A stretch of DNA of 64,000 nt from Arthrobacter sp. MA-N2 (lineage in GTDB: Bacteria; Actinomycetota; Actinomycetes; Actinomycetales; Micrococcaceae): the NCBI RefSeq assembly GCF_000517125.1, contig NZ_KI912155.1, positions 1,778,696 to 1,842,695 on the forward strand. The letters are read 5' to 3'. Numbering within the stretch: the first letter of the stretch is position 1; every line of letters starts with the position of its first letter. Of this stretch, positions 1 through 8,019 are shown in pieces. The notes under the pieces are model-generated. The model made no database searches, was not told the origin of the DNA, and saw nothing but the letters and a program-made list of their open reading frames with translations. Both the position numbers and the translations under genes were made by a program.

Positions 1-1273
1 CTTCCAGCATGGTCAGCGTTTGATTCGGCGAAATGATGGCTCCCTGAGCTATGCCCATGAAGGAAAGCGTGACGAGGAGCCACCACAAGCTAACGTTTCC
101 AATCGCATGTAGTTCGATGACGCCGATACTCAACCCCAGGCCGAGCAGCGCGCTGAAAATTCCCCAAATCACAATCTTGCGTCCGTAGTCCGTCACCCGT
201 CGGCCCGCCCAATGCGAGCTCGCAGCGGCAAAGAGAGCGGAAGGAAGGCCCAGCAGCCCGGCTTGCAGTGCGCTGAATCCTTGTCCCTGCTGGGTGTAGA
301 TCGCCACCAAGACCCACACGCTCGTGATGCCCAGATAGTAAAGGCCTCCGATGATGTTTCCAAGGCTGAAGGATCCAATGCCGAACAACGTCAGGTCAAC
401 CATGGGGAACCTGCCTCGCGAGGCGTAGGAGCGTTCCCAGGCTATCCACAGCCCGAGAAGCACCAGGCTCGTGGGAAGCAGCCACCACACCCAGGCTGTT
501 TCGCGCCCCTGGACGAAAGGCAGCAGGAAGGTCAGCACAGCGAGCCCGAGAAGCACGCAGCCCACGGGGTCCAGATCACGGGAGTCACGGCGGGTCTGCT
601 GCATCCCTTGTGCATTCCTTTGTGCATTCCCTCGCGCATCGAGCCGCTCGCGTTCGGTTCGGGAGAACAGCGGACGCGGAAACCAACGGCACGCCAGGAT
701 GATGGTCGTCAAAGCGATCGGGACGTTCACCAGAAAAGTCCATCTCCACCCCGCGCCGGCGCCGAGCAAGGCTATGAGGACACCGCCGAGGAGCGGACCG
801 ACGGCAACCGAGATTCCAGCCACGGTTCCAAAGAATCCATATGCTTTTCCGAGTTCGCGGCCCCGAAAGTTCTGCTGCATCATTCCCATCACTTGGGGAT
901 TGATCAGCCCCGATCCGGCTCCTTGGACAAATCGCGCAATATTCAGGCTCAACGGATCCGTGGCCAGCCCTGCGACAACAGAGGCCAGCGTAAAGATGGC
1001 GACGCCAATGATGAAGAAGGCGCCTCGGCCAAGCACATCCCCGGCTCGGCCTGCCGCAATGAGCACCACGCCGAAAGCCAGGGAATACCCTGACAAGACC
1101 CACTGCAGGTCAGCCTGCGAGGCGCCCACCCCTTGCTGGATGGAGGGCAGCACCACATTGACGATGCTGATGCCGACGAGGGACATGAACTGCGCAGTCA
1201 AGAGCACGGCCAGGATGTGCCACCGTGCCGGATCTGGCGTCGGATGGATGGCTTGTTGCCGGTCGATCAGCAC
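1..1273 (-). CDS. DHA2-family (14-helix) MFS drug/metabolite exporter, C-terminus cut by window edge
   Basis: Translating the minus strand from a GTG at 1273 gives 424 codons open to the window edge. The protein has many hydrophobic helices, a short cytoplasmic N-terminus, the motif LSGYSLAFG followed by GRAGDVLGRG (loop 2-3 motif of MFS), and WRWTFLVNVPI, typical of the EmrB/QacA DHA2 group. An AGAAGGA ribosome site lies five bases before the GTG. A proton-driven exporter of drugs or a toxic intermediate is the family role; the substrate is unknown. It diverges from the oxidoreductase at 1524, so the two may share a regulator. The 3' end lies outside the window. Confidence 0.85.
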   Translation of the reverse strand, partial: MLIDRQQAIHPTPDPARWHILAVLLTAQFMSLVGISIVNVVLPSIQQGVGASQADLQWVLSGYSLAFGVVLIAAGRAGDVLGRGAFFIIGVAIFTLASVVAGLATDPLSLNIARFVQGAGSGLINPQVMGMMQQNFRGRELGKAYGFFGTVAGISVAVGPLLGGVLIALLGAGAGWRWTFLVNVPIALTTIILACRWFPRPLFSRTERERLDARGNAQRNAQGMQQTRRDSRDLDPVGCVLLGLAVLTFLLPFVQGRETAWVWWLLPTSLVLLGLWIAWERSYASRGRFPMVDLTLFGIGSFSLGNIIGGLYYLGITSVWVLVAIYTQQGQGFSALQAGLLGLPSALFAAASSHWAGRRVTDYGRKIVIWGIFSALLGLGLSIGVIELHAIGNVSLWWLLVTLSFMGIAQGAIISPNQTLTMLE

Positions 1274-1388
1274 AATATTCCTTCTCTCACGTTCGAGCTG
1301 GCCTGACGAATGCCGACAAGCTGCGTGAAGTGGGTTCGAGAAAGTCAGGTTACACGACTAAAAGGTGCATATTATAAGACCAATTTTG

Positions 1389-1406
1389 ATAGGAATATTT
1401 ACCTAT
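1389..1406. promoter_or_regulatory. Inverted repeat in divergent promoter region
   Basis: In the AT-rich 172-bp gap between the exporter and the oxidoreductase, ATAGG and CCTAT flank an 8-bp AT centre (ATAGGAATATTTACCTAT), with CCAA and TTGG further out. This is a plausible operator for a dimeric repressor serving both genes. No regulator gene is adjacent, so the binder is unknown. Confidence 0.4.
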
Positions 1407-1523
1407 TTGGTATATATGCGATTTGATATTGAGGGTTATGGGTAAATGTTGAATACTTCAATCAGCGTCATGCGCCTTGAATGCGCCTTCCGCAACGCCC
1501 TGAAACCACAGAAAGCCCCAAAC

Positions 1524-2492
1524 ATGACTTCCCATAAAGTTGTTGCCAGCAAAGCCGGCGGTCCCGAAGTTCTCGAACTCGTTCCCATGAGCATCCCTGC
1601 GCCCGGCCCGGGCCAGCTTTTGGTCAAGGTTGCCGCTACGGGCATCAACTTCATTGAGACCTACCGGCGGGCCGGCGTTTACGCTGTGGATTACCCCTTC
1701 GTTCCGGGAAGTGAATGTGCGGGCACGGTCGAAGCGCTGGGCGAAGGTGTCACCGGATTCGACATCGGGGACCGCGTGGCCACCATGTGGGGCAAGCAGA
1801 CGTACGCTACCCATACGTTGATCGAATCTTCGAAGGCCGTCCCGGTTCCGGCCGGTGTTCCTTTGGAGACTGCCGGTGCCATGATGTCCCAAGGAATCAC
1901 GGCCCACTACCTGGTGAACTCCTGCTACGAGGTCAAGGCCGGCGATACCGTCCTCATCCACGCCGGTGCCGGGGGAGTTGGCCGTTTGTTGATTCAAATG
2001 TCCAAGCTGCGGGGAGCCACTGTCTTCGCGACCACTTCCACCCCGGCCAAGGCCGGGATTGCCCGGGCAGCCGGAGCCGACTACGTCTTGAATTATGAGG
2101 ACGTGCCGACGTCCGTTCGCGAACTCACCGACGGTCGCGGCGTCGACGTCGTATTCGACGGCGTGGGGAAAGATACGTTCGACGGCTCGCTGGCTTCCCT
2201 TAAGGTCCGTGGCACTATGGTTCTCTTCGGCGGTTCTTCCGGGCCGGTGCCGCCTGTGCAGCTGCAACGGCTCAACACCCACGGTTCCCTCTACGTGACC
2301 CGGCCCAAAACGGGTGATTACCTGCGTACCGATGAAGAGCGGCTGTGGCGGACCACCGAAGTCTTCGATCTGGTCGCAGCCGGCAAGCTCGACATCCACA
2401 TCGGCTCCCGTTTCCCGCTGGCCCAAGCCGCTGCGGCCCACGCTGCCCTGGAGGCGCGCGCAACGACTGGAAAGACCATTCTGGTTCCCTGA
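1524..2492 (+). CDS. Zinc-free medium-chain NADPH:quinone oxidoreductase (zeta-crystallin type)
   Basis: Starting at the ATG at 1524 the protein is 322 aa, the usual length of the QOR family; an in-frame ATG at 1446 would add 26 residues unlike the family. N-terminal GroES-like domain, then a Rossmann domain with the nucleotide motif HAGAGGVG around residue 150. The structural zinc cysteine cluster of alcohol dehydrogenases is absent. Family enzymes reduce quinones or enones with NADPH in the cytoplasm. It stands alone between a divergent exporter and a convergent LysR gene, so its substrate cannot be inferred from context. Confidence 0.85.
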   Translation: MTSHKVVASKAGGPEVLELVPMSIPAPGPGQLLVKVAATGINFIETYRRAGVYAVDYPFVPGSECAGTVEALGEGVTGFDIGDRVATMWGKQTYATHTLIESSKAVPVPAGVPLETAGAMMSQGITAHYLVNSCYEVKAGDTVLIHAGAGGVGRLLIQMSKLRGATVFATTSTPAKAGIARAAGADYVLNYEDVPTSVRELTDGRGVDVVFDGVGKDTFDGSLASLKVRGTMVLFGGSSGPVPPVQLQRLNTHGSLYVTRPKTGDYLRTDEERLWRTTEVFDLVAAGKLDIHIGSRFPLAQAAAAHAALEARATTGKTILVP

Positions 2493-2517
2493 ATCGTCAC
2501 ATCAACTGCTCGGGCCC

Positions 2518-3399
2518 CTAGAACAGTCCCTTGGTGATGTTCAAGACTTTGTTCAGGACCGGGCTCCTGTCCACCCTGCGCCAAATCATGCGAACCGGCA
2601 CGGGGTCGTTGCCAGGATTCAATGGCTTGAACACGACACCCCGGGTCGGAAGGTTGTCCCGAATGCTCGACAGTGACAGCGAGATCCCGATACCGGCGGC
2701 TACCAACAAGAGCACGGTGGACGAGTCCGGGGCCACTTGGACAATTCGAGGGACGAACCCGCCTGCCTGGGCCAAGCGGTTTATCCGGTTGGGCAGCTGC
2801 GAGTTTCCGCCCTGAAGAACCACCCATGGCTCAGCGGCGAGTTCGGCAGGAGCTATGCTTTCGCGGGTCGCCAGGGGGTGGTTGTCAGGCAGGGTGATCA
2901 GCTCGTCGTCGTATCCGATCACAAATGAATCGACCTCTGCCGGCAGCAGGTCCCAGCGGCCAATCAACAGATCCAGTCGACCATCGATCAGCTTTTCGAT
3001 ACCCGTGTGCCAGAACTGGGAGTTGACCAGGTCCAAGGTAATGCCGGGGTGGTTTTGCCTGACCCTGCGGGCGAGTTCGCCGACGATTTGATTGGCTGCC
3101 GCCTCACCGAACCCCAAACTGATCCTGCCGGTCTCGCCCAATTCGGATTGTTTGGCAATCTCCCGCATTCGCTGGGAGAGCATGATCAACTCGCGGGCCG
3201 GCTCCAGGAGGGCCTCGCCATGCGTGGTGAGTTCAACCTTGCGGGTATTGCGCTCAAACAGCGGCGCACCCAGATCGGCTTCGAGTTGCCGAATCAAGCG
3301 ACTGAGGGGCGGCTGCGCTATGTGGAGCCGCTGGGCTGCCCTGCCGAAGTGAAGCTCCTCCGCCACGGCCACGAAGGCTTGCGCATTTCTGACATCCAT
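2518..3399 (-). CDS. LysR-family transcriptional regulator
   Basis: 293 aa from the ATG at 3399 (start MDVRNAQAF). Residues 1-60 form the winged helix-turn-helix typical of LysR (LHFGRAAQRLHIAQPPLSR...); the rest is the effector-binding domain. A TTG at 3426 could add nine residues, but the MDVRNA start fits the family. It is divergent from the aromatic hydroxylase at 3561 with 161 bp between, the classic arrangement for control of a neighbouring catabolic operon by its substrate or an intermediate. No Shine-Dalgarno is obvious. Confidence 0.9.
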   Translation of the reverse strand: MDVRNAQAFVAVAEELHFGRAAQRLHIAQPPLSRLIRQLEADLGAPLFERNTRKVELTTHGEALLEPARELIMLSQRMREIAKQSELGETGRISLGFGEAAANQIVGELARRVRQNHPGITLDLVNSQFWHTGIEKLIDGRLDLLIGRWDLLPAEVDSFVIGYDDELITLPDNHPLATRESIAPAELAAEPWVVLQGGNSQLPNRINRLAQAGGFVPRIVQVAPDSSTVLLLVAAGIGISLSLSSIRDNLPTRGVVFKPLNPGNDPVPVRMIWRRVDRSPVLNKVLNITKGLF

Positions 3400-3473
3400 A
3401 TCAAAAGAGTATAGGTAGCCAGTCAAAGATACTCAAGTGATCTCATTGCGGATACGGAACCCCAGAATTTGAA

Positions 3474-3519
3474 CCTATTCCTATATTTTGGGACATATGC
3501 CCTTGAAAATAGGACATAG
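3474..3519. promoter_or_regulatory. Operator-like repeats between LysR gene and hydroxylase
   Basis: The gap carries CCTATATTTT (3480-3489) and its near-complement AAAATAGG (3506-3513), plus a direct repeat GGACATA at 3491-3497 and 3512-3518. The direct repeats are 21 bp apart, two helical turns, so they lie on one DNA face. This is plausible as a LysR or IclR binding region in front of the ring-cleavage operon. Confidence 0.45.
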
Positions 3520-3560
3520 AACTCCTAGTCTGAATGCAACAGTCGAGAGAGGACATGGAG

Positions 3561-5168
3561 ATGAGCGAACGCAACGTGGCGCGCTCCACGGACGCAGTAG
3601 TTGTGGGTGCGGGGCCGGTCGGAATGACCTCAGCCGCCCTGCTGGCTGCACGTGGAATCAACGTGATTGTCTTGGAAATGCGCTCCGGAACCAGTGAGGA
3701 ACCGAAGGCGATCAGCATCGATGACGAGGCGCTGCGCACCTACCAGCAGGCCGGTATCGACCATGACATTTCCAGCATCATCGTGCCGGGCACGGGAACC
3801 CGCTACTACGACGCCGGCAATCGCCCGGTTTTCCAGGCGCGCGGGGCAATCCCATTCCGTTTGGGCCACCCCTTCAAGAATCCTTTCGCGCAGCCTGATC
3901 TGGAAAAGGTCTTGGCCCAGGGCCTGATCAACCACGAACGGGTCACTTTGGAGTACGACACCAAAGTCACGAATGTTGAGCAGGATGACGATTTCGCTTA
4001 CGTCACCACGGAGGGTCCGAAAGGCACCGAAGTTCTCGCCGCGCGATACGTCCTCGGCGCCGATGGTGGCCGTTCCGTCGTTCGGGAACTCGTCATGGAC
4101 AACGCAATGTCCGGTCGCAGCTACTCGGATGTCTGGCTCGTGGCCGATACCCTTGAGGACCCCCACACCGAGCGTTACGGAATGCATCACGGAGACCCGA
4201 AACGTCCCCACGTCATTGTTCCGGGCCTGGACGGGCGTTGCCGCTACGAATTCCGCCTCTTCGCAGGCGAAGGAGAGCCGAGCCAGGCTCCGGACTTCGA
4301 GCTGATCAAGCGGCTCGTGGCCCCGTACCGCGACATCGAGCCGCACCAGGTTGAGCGTGCCATCAACTACCGCTTCAACGCAGTCAACGCAGACCGTTAC
4401 CGCGAAGGCAGGTTCTTCCTGCTCGGGGATGCTGCCCACATGATGCCTCCGTTCGCCGGCCAGGGCCTGAACTCCGGTATTCGTGACGCCGCAAACCTGA
4501 CATGGAAGGTTGCGGAAGCCATCAAAGGCAAGGCGCCGGACAGCATCTTGGACAGCTACGAACCTGAACGCAAGCCTCATGCGGGTGCGATTATTGCTCA
4601 GTCGGTCCGTCTGGGCAGGGTCGTGATGACCACCTCGGAGCGAGTGGCCCGCAATCGCGATGAAGTCATTCGCCAAAAGCTGGGCACCGCTGATGGGCGG
4701 GCCTTCTTTGAAGAGATGCGCTACCGCCCCATCGCCCAATTCGTCTCGGACTTGTCCGTCACCGATAATGCCGGCCGCGCCATCGGGCAACCGTTGGTCT
4801 TTGACACCACTTCACGCACCACCGCCCGCATGGATCATGTGGTCGGCAACGACTGGGTGCTGTTGGGTGTTGACGTGGCGCCCGAAGCCTGGGCCGAAGC
4901 CAAGCAAGTGGCCGAGCGCTTCGATGCCTCCCGTTGGTACATCCCTTTCGATGACGTTCAGCCACGTACTGCCGAGGTGGACGGTTTGCTGATCGATCTG
5001 GATGGCTCGCTGTACCGGGAGTTCGAAGAGTATCGCGGGAAGTTTGTGCTCGTACGCCCTGACCACTTCACCTCAGCGGTGTTCGCACCTGACGAACTCG
5101 CAGTCATCTTGGAAAAGACCGCTTCGCTGCGGCAGAACAAAGCGTCGCTAGCCGTCGCTTCCGTCTAG
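3561..5168 (+). CDS. FAD-dependent aromatic hydroxylase (MhpA / PheA / TfdB family)
   Basis: 535 aa from the ATG at 3561, seven bases after GAGAGAGGA; earlier ATGs at 3534 and 3555 are worse placed. Family motifs are complete: FAD dinucleotide site GAGPVG (16-21), the DG motif GADGGRS (167-172) and FLLGDAAHMMPPFAGQG (from about 286), where the GD binds the FAD ribityl chain. The last 130 residues look like the thioredoxin-fold tail of the phenol hydroxylase group. The expected reaction is NAD(P)H- and O2-dependent ortho-hydroxylation of a phenol, making the catechol cleaved by the next gene product. Closest in architecture to 3-(3-hydroxyphenyl)propionate hydroxylase, but the substrate is not proven. 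First gene of the operon 3561-6981. Confidence 0.85.
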   Translation: MSERNVARSTDAVVVGAGPVGMTSAALLAARGINVIVLEMRSGTSEEPKAISIDDEALRTYQQAGIDHDISSIIVPGTGTRYYDAGNRPVFQARGAIPFRLGHPFKNPFAQPDLEKVLAQGLINHERVTLEYDTKVTNVEQDDDFAYVTTEGPKGTEVLAARYVLGADGGRSVVRELVMDNAMSGRSYSDVWLVADTLEDPHTERYGMHHGDPKRPHVIVPGLDGRCRYEFRLFAGEGEPSQAPDFELIKRLVAPYRDIEPHQVERAINYRFNAVNADRYREGRFFLLGDAAHMMPPFAGQGLNSGIRDAANLTWKVAEAIKGKAPDSILDSYEPERKPHAGAIIAQSVRLGRVVMTTSERVARNRDEVIRQKLGTADGRAFFEEMRYRPIAQFVSDLSVTDNAGRAIGQPLVFDTTSRTTARMDHVVGNDWVLLGVDVAPEAWAEAKQVAERFDASRWYIPFDDVQPRTAEVDGLLIDLDGSLYREFEEYRGKFVLVRPDHFTSAVFAPDELAVILEKTASLRQNKASLAVASV

Positions 5169-5192
5169 AGCACACTGAACAAAGGAGTCATC

Positions 5193-6113
5193 ATGGAACG
5201 TCCAGAGCGAGTTATCCTCGAGGAAAAGGGTGCCGCGGGCTCACTGCGCCACACTGCCGTATCGCACATCGGTTTCAGCGTCCCGGATGTGGGTGCAGCC
5301 GAGAAGTTCTACACCCGTGTCCTCGGCCTGGTCCGCCACGCCGAAATCGACAACGGAGTTCGCCTCGGTTGGGGTACCGGCCACCACGTAGTGGACCTCA
5401 TCCAAGGCGAGAAGAAGCTTGCCTACTATGGCTTTGAGGTCCGCGACGAAAACGGCATCGCCGGGATTCGAGAGCGTCTGCTCGCTGCCGGCCACAAAGT
5501 CATGGACCTGGATGCCTCGTTCATCACCTCGCCCGTGGGCGGCGTCGAGGGCGTTTCCGTCATCGACCCCGACGGCACCGAAATTCACTTCCATTCGCAG
5601 GTCCTGCGCCAGGGCGAAAACGCTGCCGACACCGGCCGCCGACCCATCAAGTTCCAGCACACCACGTTGGGCAGCGGCGATGTGGCACGCATGGTCAATT
5701 TCTACACCGAAGTCATCGGCTTCCGTATCTCGGATCAACTGCACGACGGAAACTTCTGCTGGCTGCGTTCGGACAAGGACCATCACACCCTTGCCGTGGT
5801 GTTCGTCGGCAAGGGCGGCGACATTGACCACTACTCGTATGACCTGGCCGAGTGGGAAGACTTCAAAGCCTGGTGTGACCGTCTTACGGAACTGGACGTC
5901 CCTGTGGCCTGGGGCCCGGGCCGCCACGGCCCGGGCAACAACCTCTTCGTGTTCTTCGACGATCCGGCCGGAAACCACATCGAGTTGTCTGCCGAAATGG
6001 AGAAGTTCTACGACGATCGCGTGACGTACGTGCCGCGTCGTTGGGAACCGACCCCGGTCAGCGTCAACCTCTGGGGCGGCCAGCTTCCGTCCTGGCGCAA
6101 GGTTTCCGGCTAA
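5193..6113 (+). CDS. Type I (vicinal oxygen chelate) extradiol ring-cleavage dioxygenase
   Basis: 306 aa, two VOC modules (about 20-140 and 152-270). The C-terminal module carries the 2-His-1-carboxylate iron ligands H156 (KFQHTT), H213 (DIDHYSY) and E264 (NHIELS). The stretch around HGPGNN..FFDDPAGNHIE fits the extradiol signature. It should cleave a catechol meta to the hydroxyls using Fe(II) or Mn(II). It lies 24 bp behind the hydroxylase with an AAAGGAG site and ahead of an FAH-family enzyme, as expected for hydroxylation, cleavage and hydrolysis in order. Confidence 0.9.
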   Translation: MERPERVILEEKGAAGSLRHTAVSHIGFSVPDVGAAEKFYTRVLGLVRHAEIDNGVRLGWGTGHHVVDLIQGEKKLAYYGFEVRDENGIAGIRERLLAAGHKVMDLDASFITSPVGGVEGVSVIDPDGTEIHFHSQVLRQGENAADTGRRPIKFQHTTLGSGDVARMVNFYTEVIGFRISDQLHDGNFCWLRSDKDHHTLAVVFVGKGGDIDHYSYDLAEWEDFKAWCDRLTELDVPVAWGPGRHGPGNNLFVFFDDPAGNHIELSAEMEKFYDDRVTYVPRRWEPTPVSVNLWGGQLPSWRKVSG

Positions 6114-6153
6114 GCGCATCCCAACCACCCCACATCTCAGGAGAAGAATCCTT

Positions 6154-6981
6154 ATGGCATATGCAAATTACACCTACCAGGGACGGAACTTCCTCGGCGA
6201 AGTCGACGGCGACAAGGTTGTCCCGCTGAAGGGGCTGAGCTCGATCAACGCGGACACTACCCCAGAGGTCCTCGAGGCCGCTGAGCGTCTCATTGACCAG
6301 GCCGTTGCTGTGACCGACGTGACCTTGCGCGCGGCATCGCCAGAGGCTGGAAAGATCGTCTGCGTTGGACTGAACTACAAGTCCCACATCGAAGAGACCA
6401 ACCGGGAGTTGCCCACCTACCCGGTCATGTTCCCGAAGTATGCTTCCAACTTGATCGGCCCTAAGGATGACATCCAGCTGCCGCCAGAGGCTAGCCAGGT
6501 GGACTACGAAGCCGAATTGGCAGTCATCGTGGGCCGCGGCGGACGTCGAATCAGCGAGGTCGATGCCCTGGACCATGTGCTCGGCTACGCCACATCGAAC
6601 GACGTGACCATGCGCGATTACCAATACAAAACCCACCAGTGGATGCAGGGCAAAGCCTGGGACAACAGCACTCCGATCGGCCCATATGTCATTACCCCGG
6701 GCGAAGTGGACCTGTCCACGGCTGCCATCCAGACAGTGCTGAACGGTGAGGTTGTGCAGTCCTCGGATCTGTCCTTCCTGATATTCAGCGTTGCCAAGCT
6801 GATCGCCACGGTTTCGGAATTCACCGAACTGGCTCCGGGCGACGTCATCCTCACCGGGACTCCCGCCGGCGTCGGGTACCGCCGCGATCCTCAGCTCTTT
6901 CTTAAGGACGGGGACACCGTCTCAGTGAGCATCGAAGGCGTAGGGACCGTCAGCAACAAGGTTGTCGCCGAGGTCCTCTAG
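6154..6981 (+). CDS. Fumarylacetoacetate hydrolase (FAH) family enzyme
   Basis: 275 aa. A short N-terminal region precedes the FAH catalytic domain. Metal-site motifs are DYEAELAVIVG (about residue 115) and ATSNDVTMRDYQ (about 150), followed by the ending motif LTGTPAGVG. Members hydrolyse, decarboxylate or isomerise 2-oxo acids and ring-cleavage products with Mg or Mn. Directly after an extradiol dioxygenase the likely role is C-C hydrolysis or isomerisation of the ring-fission product. Sequence alone does not distinguish hydrolase from isomerase/decarboxylase. Confidence 0.85.
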   Translation: MAYANYTYQGRNFLGEVDGDKVVPLKGLSSINADTTPEVLEAAERLIDQAVAVTDVTLRAASPEAGKIVCVGLNYKSHIEETNRELPTYPVMFPKYASNLIGPKDDIQLPPEASQVDYEAELAVIVGRGGRRISEVDALDHVLGYATSNDVTMRDYQYKTHQWMQGKAWDNSTPIGPYVITPGEVDLSTAAIQTVLNGEVVQSSDLSFLIFSVAKLIATVSEFTELAPGDVILTGTPAGVGYRRDPQLFLKDGDTVSVSIEGVGTVSNKVVAEVL

Positions 6982-7031
6982 GCTCGACCGAGGCCCCATC
7001 TCACTTCGGAGATCTCTATAAGCTAAGGCAC

Positions 7032-7823
7032 ATGGATTCACAGACCTCCACCAGCGGATACCGGGACCGCAACAGTACCGCAGATCGAGCATTGACCATC
7101 CTGGAGATGTTCGGCGAAGCAAAGTTCTCGGTTTCCGCTGTGGAGGTGGCTGCAGCTTTGTCGGTGGCCCGTTCCACTGCATACAGATACCTTGAGTCCT
7201 TGGTTTCCCGCGGCTTCCTCGAGGAGTCGCCCGCTGGAGGCTTCCGCCTGGGCCTCCGGATTCTCGAGTTGGCACGCGTGGCTCGCCAGGGATATGGCTT
7301 ATCCGAGGTGGCCCTGCCGCGGATGCGTTCCCTTTGCGAGCGATTCAGGCAAACAGTTTTGCTCACGCGGCGGGCCGGGACTTCGGTGGTGTGTTTGGAA
7401 CGAGAAGCGCCCTCTGGCCAGTTGCTTCGTATCTCGTATGAACGTGGAAGCCAGCTGCCTTTGACAGCAGGTGCTTCAGCGTTGGTGCTCCTGGCGTGGC
7501 TCGAGGACGCCCAGGCCTTGGCACTTTTCGAAGCCATCGAGCGGCCCCGGTTCACGGAGCGCACGCTGTCGACTCCCGAGGATCTCCTGGCTCGGCTCCA
7601 CGAGATCCGCGCCGACGGGTTCGCAATGACCCATGCCGAAGTCGATCCCGACGCACTGGGTATCGCAGCCCCGATCTTTGCTCCTGATGGAGAGGTCGCG
7701 GCCGGTTTGAGCGTGGTGGCACTAGGCAGTCGTGTGAACACTGAAGAACGACAGGAAATAATCGCCGCAGTCCGGGAAGCAGCTGAACACATCAGCCATA
7801 CGCTCCGGATCGCCGCAGGCTGA
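7032..7823 (+). CDS. IclR-family transcriptional regulator
   Basis: 263 aa. Residues about 18-75 form the IclR winged helix (ADRALTILEMFG... VARSTAYRYLESL) and the remainder is the GAF-like effector domain. It follows the FAH gene by 50 bp on the same strand and is closed by a very strong terminator at 7837. It is the best candidate to bind the promoter block shared by the units starting at 8020 and 12917, though a LysR gene is also close. Confidence 0.9.
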   Translation: MDSQTSTSGYRDRNSTADRALTILEMFGEAKFSVSAVEVAAALSVARSTAYRYLESLVSRGFLEESPAGGFRLGLRILELARVARQGYGLSEVALPRMRSLCERFRQTVLLTRRAGTSVVCLEREAPSGQLLRISYERGSQLPLTAGASALVLLAWLEDAQALALFEAIERPRFTERTLSTPEDLLARLHEIRADGFAMTHAEVDPDALGIAAPIFAPDGEVAAGLSVVALGSRVNTEERQEIIAAVREAAEHISHTLRIAAG

Positions 7824-7836
7824 TCGGACGGCACCA

Positions 7837-7875
7837 CCAATAACCGCGCTCCACGACATGGAGGGCGGTTATTGG
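7837..7875. terminator. Strong bidirectional hairpin after IclR gene
   Basis: Perfect 11-bp arms CCAATAACCGC (7837-7847) and GCGGTTATTGG (7865-7875), with an inner CTCCA/TGGAG stem and a CGACA loop. It separates the ring-cleavage operon from the monooxygenase operon. Confidence 0.8.
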
Positions 7876-7920
7876 CATGTCCGGCAACAACTCTTCTACG
7901 CCAATCACCTCGTTTTAGTT

Positions 7921-7990
7921 TTACCTCTTAGGTATTACTGACTACCAAATTTAGTACTTCAGTATCTTTATGTTCGGGGTCACAGTAGTT
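7921..7990 (+). promoter_or_regulatory. Promoter block shared with the AAHS transporter promoter (copy 1)
   Basis: This block aligns without gaps to 12754-12823; I count 50 of 70 identical positions. The best conserved parts are GGTATTACTG (9 of 10), TTAGTACTTC (9 of 10) and GGGTCACAGT. A conserved TATG at 7969 could be part of a -10 element. It ends 30 bp before the GTG of the monooxygenase. Conservation at fixed spacing implies a shared promoter plus activator or repressor site. Confidence 0.65.
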
Positions 7991-8019
7991 ATGAGTCAGA
8001 AACACCGAAAGGACCCCCC

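Noticed and set aside
212..1328. Long plus-strand open frames (293 and 285 codons) over the left end
   Set aside because: The minus strand encodes a clear MFS transporter with proper motifs; the plus-strand frames are Arg/Pro/Ser-rich shadows of it.
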